Positions 63,005 through 64,000 of a stretch of 64,000 bases of DNA are shown piece by piece. The stretch is taken from positions 62,001 through 126,000 of the forward strand of contig NZ_JAAVVZ010000004.1 in NCBI RefSeq assembly GCF_023910635.1. The letters are read 5' to 3'. The position numbers and the translations under genes were made by a program. The notes beneath the pieces are model-generated. The model was not told the origin of the DNA. It saw only the letters and a program-made list of their open reading frames with translations, and ran no database searches. Position 1 is the stretch's first letter, and each line of letters begins with the position of its first letter. Origin of the DNA: Sphingorhabdus sp. Lineage in GTDB: Bacteria > Pseudomonadota > Alphaproteobacteria > Sphingomonadales > Sphingomonadaceae.

Positions 63005-63315
63005 TAACTTGCAATACGCCGTAATGCCGTGAACGCGGGTTCCGCCGCCAAGAACGACATGAGAACAGTCAGGTCGCCACGTTCAACCCGCCATGCCATA
63101 TAGGCCAGCTGAGCCTCGGCTGACTCCCATATTTCATAGAAAAAAACCTTATTGGAATGTACGTCGTCCAGCAGAATGTCGAAACTTATGTTTCCCGGTG
63201 CCTCTCGACTTAATGCCAGATTTTGCACTGTGTAACGAAGAAACGCCTCAAGCATTTCAGCTTTTATCGTCAACTCGGCGAGCATGACCAACTTGTCATC
63301 TATTGCGTGTTTCAT
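63004..63315 (-). CDS. ABM-family putative quinol monooxygenase
   Basis: 103 residues from the ATG at 63315; GGAGG sits seven bases upstream, inside what would be a longer start at 63327. The antibiotic biosynthesis monooxygenase fold is indicated by KLVMLAELTIKAEMLEAFLR, then REAPGNISFDILLDDVHSNK and VFFYEIWESAEAQLAYM. YgiN-like members oxidise quinols without cofactor or protect from electrophiles. The stop is formed by a minimal repeat element. A probable operator lies 43-64 bases upstream of the start. Confidence 0.87.
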   Translation of the reverse strand: MKHAIDDKLVMLAELTIKAEMLEAFLRYTVQNLALSREAPGNISFDILLDDVHSNKVFFYEIWESAEAQLAYMAWRVERGDLTVLMSFLAAEPAFTALRRIAS

Positions 63316-63357
63316 TTCTGCCTCCATTTATCACTAAGGGCAGGACTAACACGGTGC

Positions 63358-63379
63358 TCCTGACACCGTTGTGTCAGGA
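63358..63379. promoter_or_regulatory. Putative WYL-regulator operator, site 2
   Basis: A perfect 9-bp palindrome, TCCTGACAC-CGTT-GTGTCAGGA, upstream of the minus-strand ABM gene. It contains CTGACAC-N6-GTCAGGA exactly as at 62483-62502. Confidence 0.65.
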
Positions 63380-63569
63380 CAAAACAGCGGATTTAGATGA
63401 TGCCGACTGTCCGCTTAATTTCTAATTAGCTTATGAAGCCACCTGTTAAAGCCATATAAATCCAAACCGCCCAACTTGACAATTACCCCCTGTTCCTATA
63501 ATGTTCCATCGTTCTTTGACAGCCAAATGCGGCATAGAATATTTCGCTTTCACACCAGCTTCTCTCCCG

Positions 63570-63612
63570 CCGCAATCTTGTAGGAAATTTTATTGCGCGC
63601 GCAAGATTGCGG
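63570..63612. repeat. Inverted repeat with 11-bp arms
   Basis: CCGCAATCTTG (63570-63580) and CAAGATTGCGG (63602-63612) around a 21-base loop. It ends 6 bases before the 23-bp repeat; perhaps part of the same decayed element. Confidence 0.6.
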
Positions 63613-63618
63613 AATGCG

Positions 63619-63641
63619 TTTAGGTGAGACCTTAGTGTGAC
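63619..63641. repeat. 23-bp direct repeat, copy 2
   Basis: Identical to 4038-4060, same orientation, 59.6 kb away. Confidence 0.8.
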
Positions 63642-63668
63642 CTTTGACGCAATTCTGCGGCTTTTGGA

Positions 63669-63728
63669 GGCTTGCTGCACCTTTGGGAACAAGCCGCGGG
63701 GAGTTTGGTGGGGTTAGCCTATGTCTGA
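63669..63728 (+). pseudogene. Fragment of a soxG 3' end
   Basis: 46 bases (63669-63714) differ from the end of soxG (61636-61681) at three positions, two of them silent. The fragment encodes GLLHLWEQAAGSLVG and then runs to a TGA at 63726. Nothing upstream matches soxG, so this is a truncated duplicate. Confidence 0.75.
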
Positions 63729-63748
63729 AATTTGTGGGGCGCGGGCGC

Positions 63749-64000
63749 TTAATAGACAGGGAAGATCGTCACTTCGTCCTGCTCGAGTGAAGCGAACGCG
63801 TCTTGCCATGGGACATTCTTAGGCACTTCGCGCCGCCCGGCGGTAAACATTTCCGTATCTACCGCGCCCGAATAGAATCTTACGAAAAGCCCCACATATG
63901 GAAGCTGCAATTCGTTACCGAGATTCTGGAGCGCGGCATGCCATAGTTCAAGGCTATCGGAGCCTCTGCCGACGGGCTTGGCACCGGCCTTTCTTTGGTC
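63749..64000 (-). CDS. Unidentified protein, C-terminal 83 residues (cut by window edge)
   Basis: An open frame enters from the right edge and ends at the TAA at 63749-63751. It includes SLELWHAALQNLGNELQLPY, GLFVRFYSGAVDTEMFTAGR and ends QDEVTIFPVY. No family is recognised. The even codon quality and the lack of stops suggest a real gene. Confidence 0.5.
   Translation of the reverse strand, partial: DQRKAGAKPVGRGSDSLELWHAALQNLGNELQLPYVGLFVRFYSGAVDTEMFTAGRREVPKNVPWQDAFASLEQDEVTIFPVY

Larger units (their letters stand above)
63316..63748. other. Gene-free stretch with repeat remnants
   Basis: About 430 bases without a convincing gene. It holds, in order, the operator-like palindrome (63358-63379), about 190 bases in which I see nothing, an 11-bp inverted repeat (63570-63612), the second 23-bp repeat and a fragment of a soxG 3' end. 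The pattern suggests an integration or deletion scar. Confidence 0.6.

Noticed and set aside
63483-63692. A 69-codon open frame on the minus strand in the right-hand accessory patch
   Set aside because: No ribosome binding site or family match; it runs through an inverted repeat, the 23-bp repeat and the soxG fragment.
1-64000. CRISPR arrays, tRNA or rRNA genes, prophage or integrase
   Set aside because: No regularly spaced direct repeats, no cloverleaf-like or rRNA sequence, and no phage structural or integrase proteins were seen on either strand.

Overview
The window is a chromosomal segment of an alphaproteobacterium, most likely of the order Sphingomonadales. The grounds are the protein set: an NDUFA12-type complex I accessory protein beside a DUF2155 lipoprotein and aat, CarD, a CC_3452-type secreted protein, a bifunctional Rel/SpoT enzyme, and a TonB receptor with a TPR-sulfotransferase neighbour. 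The lineage is inferred from family content only. I see no rRNA, tRNA, CRISPR array, integrase or full-length transposase.

Layout. (1) 0-13.4 kb is mostly housekeeping: a cut-off fatty acyl-AMP ligase, recX, rel/spoT, a conserved hypothetical, carD, a DCC/photolyase-like pair, two GIN-domain proteins around a methyltransferase, DUF192, NDUFA12-like, DUF2155, aat and purC. (2) 13.4-20.7 kb holds an M16 peptidase, an E1/transketolase-like TPP enzyme divergent from an Lrp-type regulator, and an omega-amino acid:pyruvate aminotransferase. (3) 20.7-27.9 kb, minus strand, is an operon of two FAD/GcvT dehydrogenases (dimethylglycine/sarcosine dehydrogenase type), a Rieske oxygenase and an MDR reductase. 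(4) 28-31 kb has an SDR, a PlsC acyltransferase and a beta-hydroxyacid dehydrogenase. (5) 31-42.4 kb, minus strand, is a catabolic locus: TonB receptor, TPR-sulfotransferase, MFS carrier, aldehyde dehydrogenase, enolase-superfamily enzyme, GMC oxidoreductase, LysR. (6) 42.6-50.9 kb, plus strand, is a C1 oxidation operon: purU, glutathione-dependent formaldehyde dehydrogenase, and NAD-type molybdenum formate dehydrogenase (fdsG, fdsB, mobA, fdsA, fdsD, fdhD). (7) 51.9-61.7 kb is an eight-gene overlapping operon: Rieske demethylase, Cys/Met-type PLP enzyme, two opine-oxidase-like flavoproteins and soxBDAG, with a divergent LysR. (8) 61.7-64 kb is an accessory patch with a WYL regulator, a thioesterase and an ABM monooxygenase, followed by repeat debris and a cut-off gene.

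Regions 3, 6 and 7 fit one pathway. Rieske enzymes remove N-methyl groups from betaine-like compounds, the flavoproteins take dimethylglycine/sarcosine-like products towards glycine, and the released C1 units (formaldehyde, methylene- or formyl-tetrahydrofolate) go to formate and CO2. The PLP enzyme and opine-oxidase-like pair inside the sox operon are not part of the classical glycine betaine route and hint at a different substrate.

A second theme is a family of small TA-flanked inverted-repeat elements (three copies of 177-263 bp plus three minimal copies). At four places the element end supplies all or part of the stop codon of the adjoining gene. A probable shared operator of the WYL regulator, a stem-loop at the 5' end of the purC transcript and a duplicated soxG 3' end are further non-coding features.
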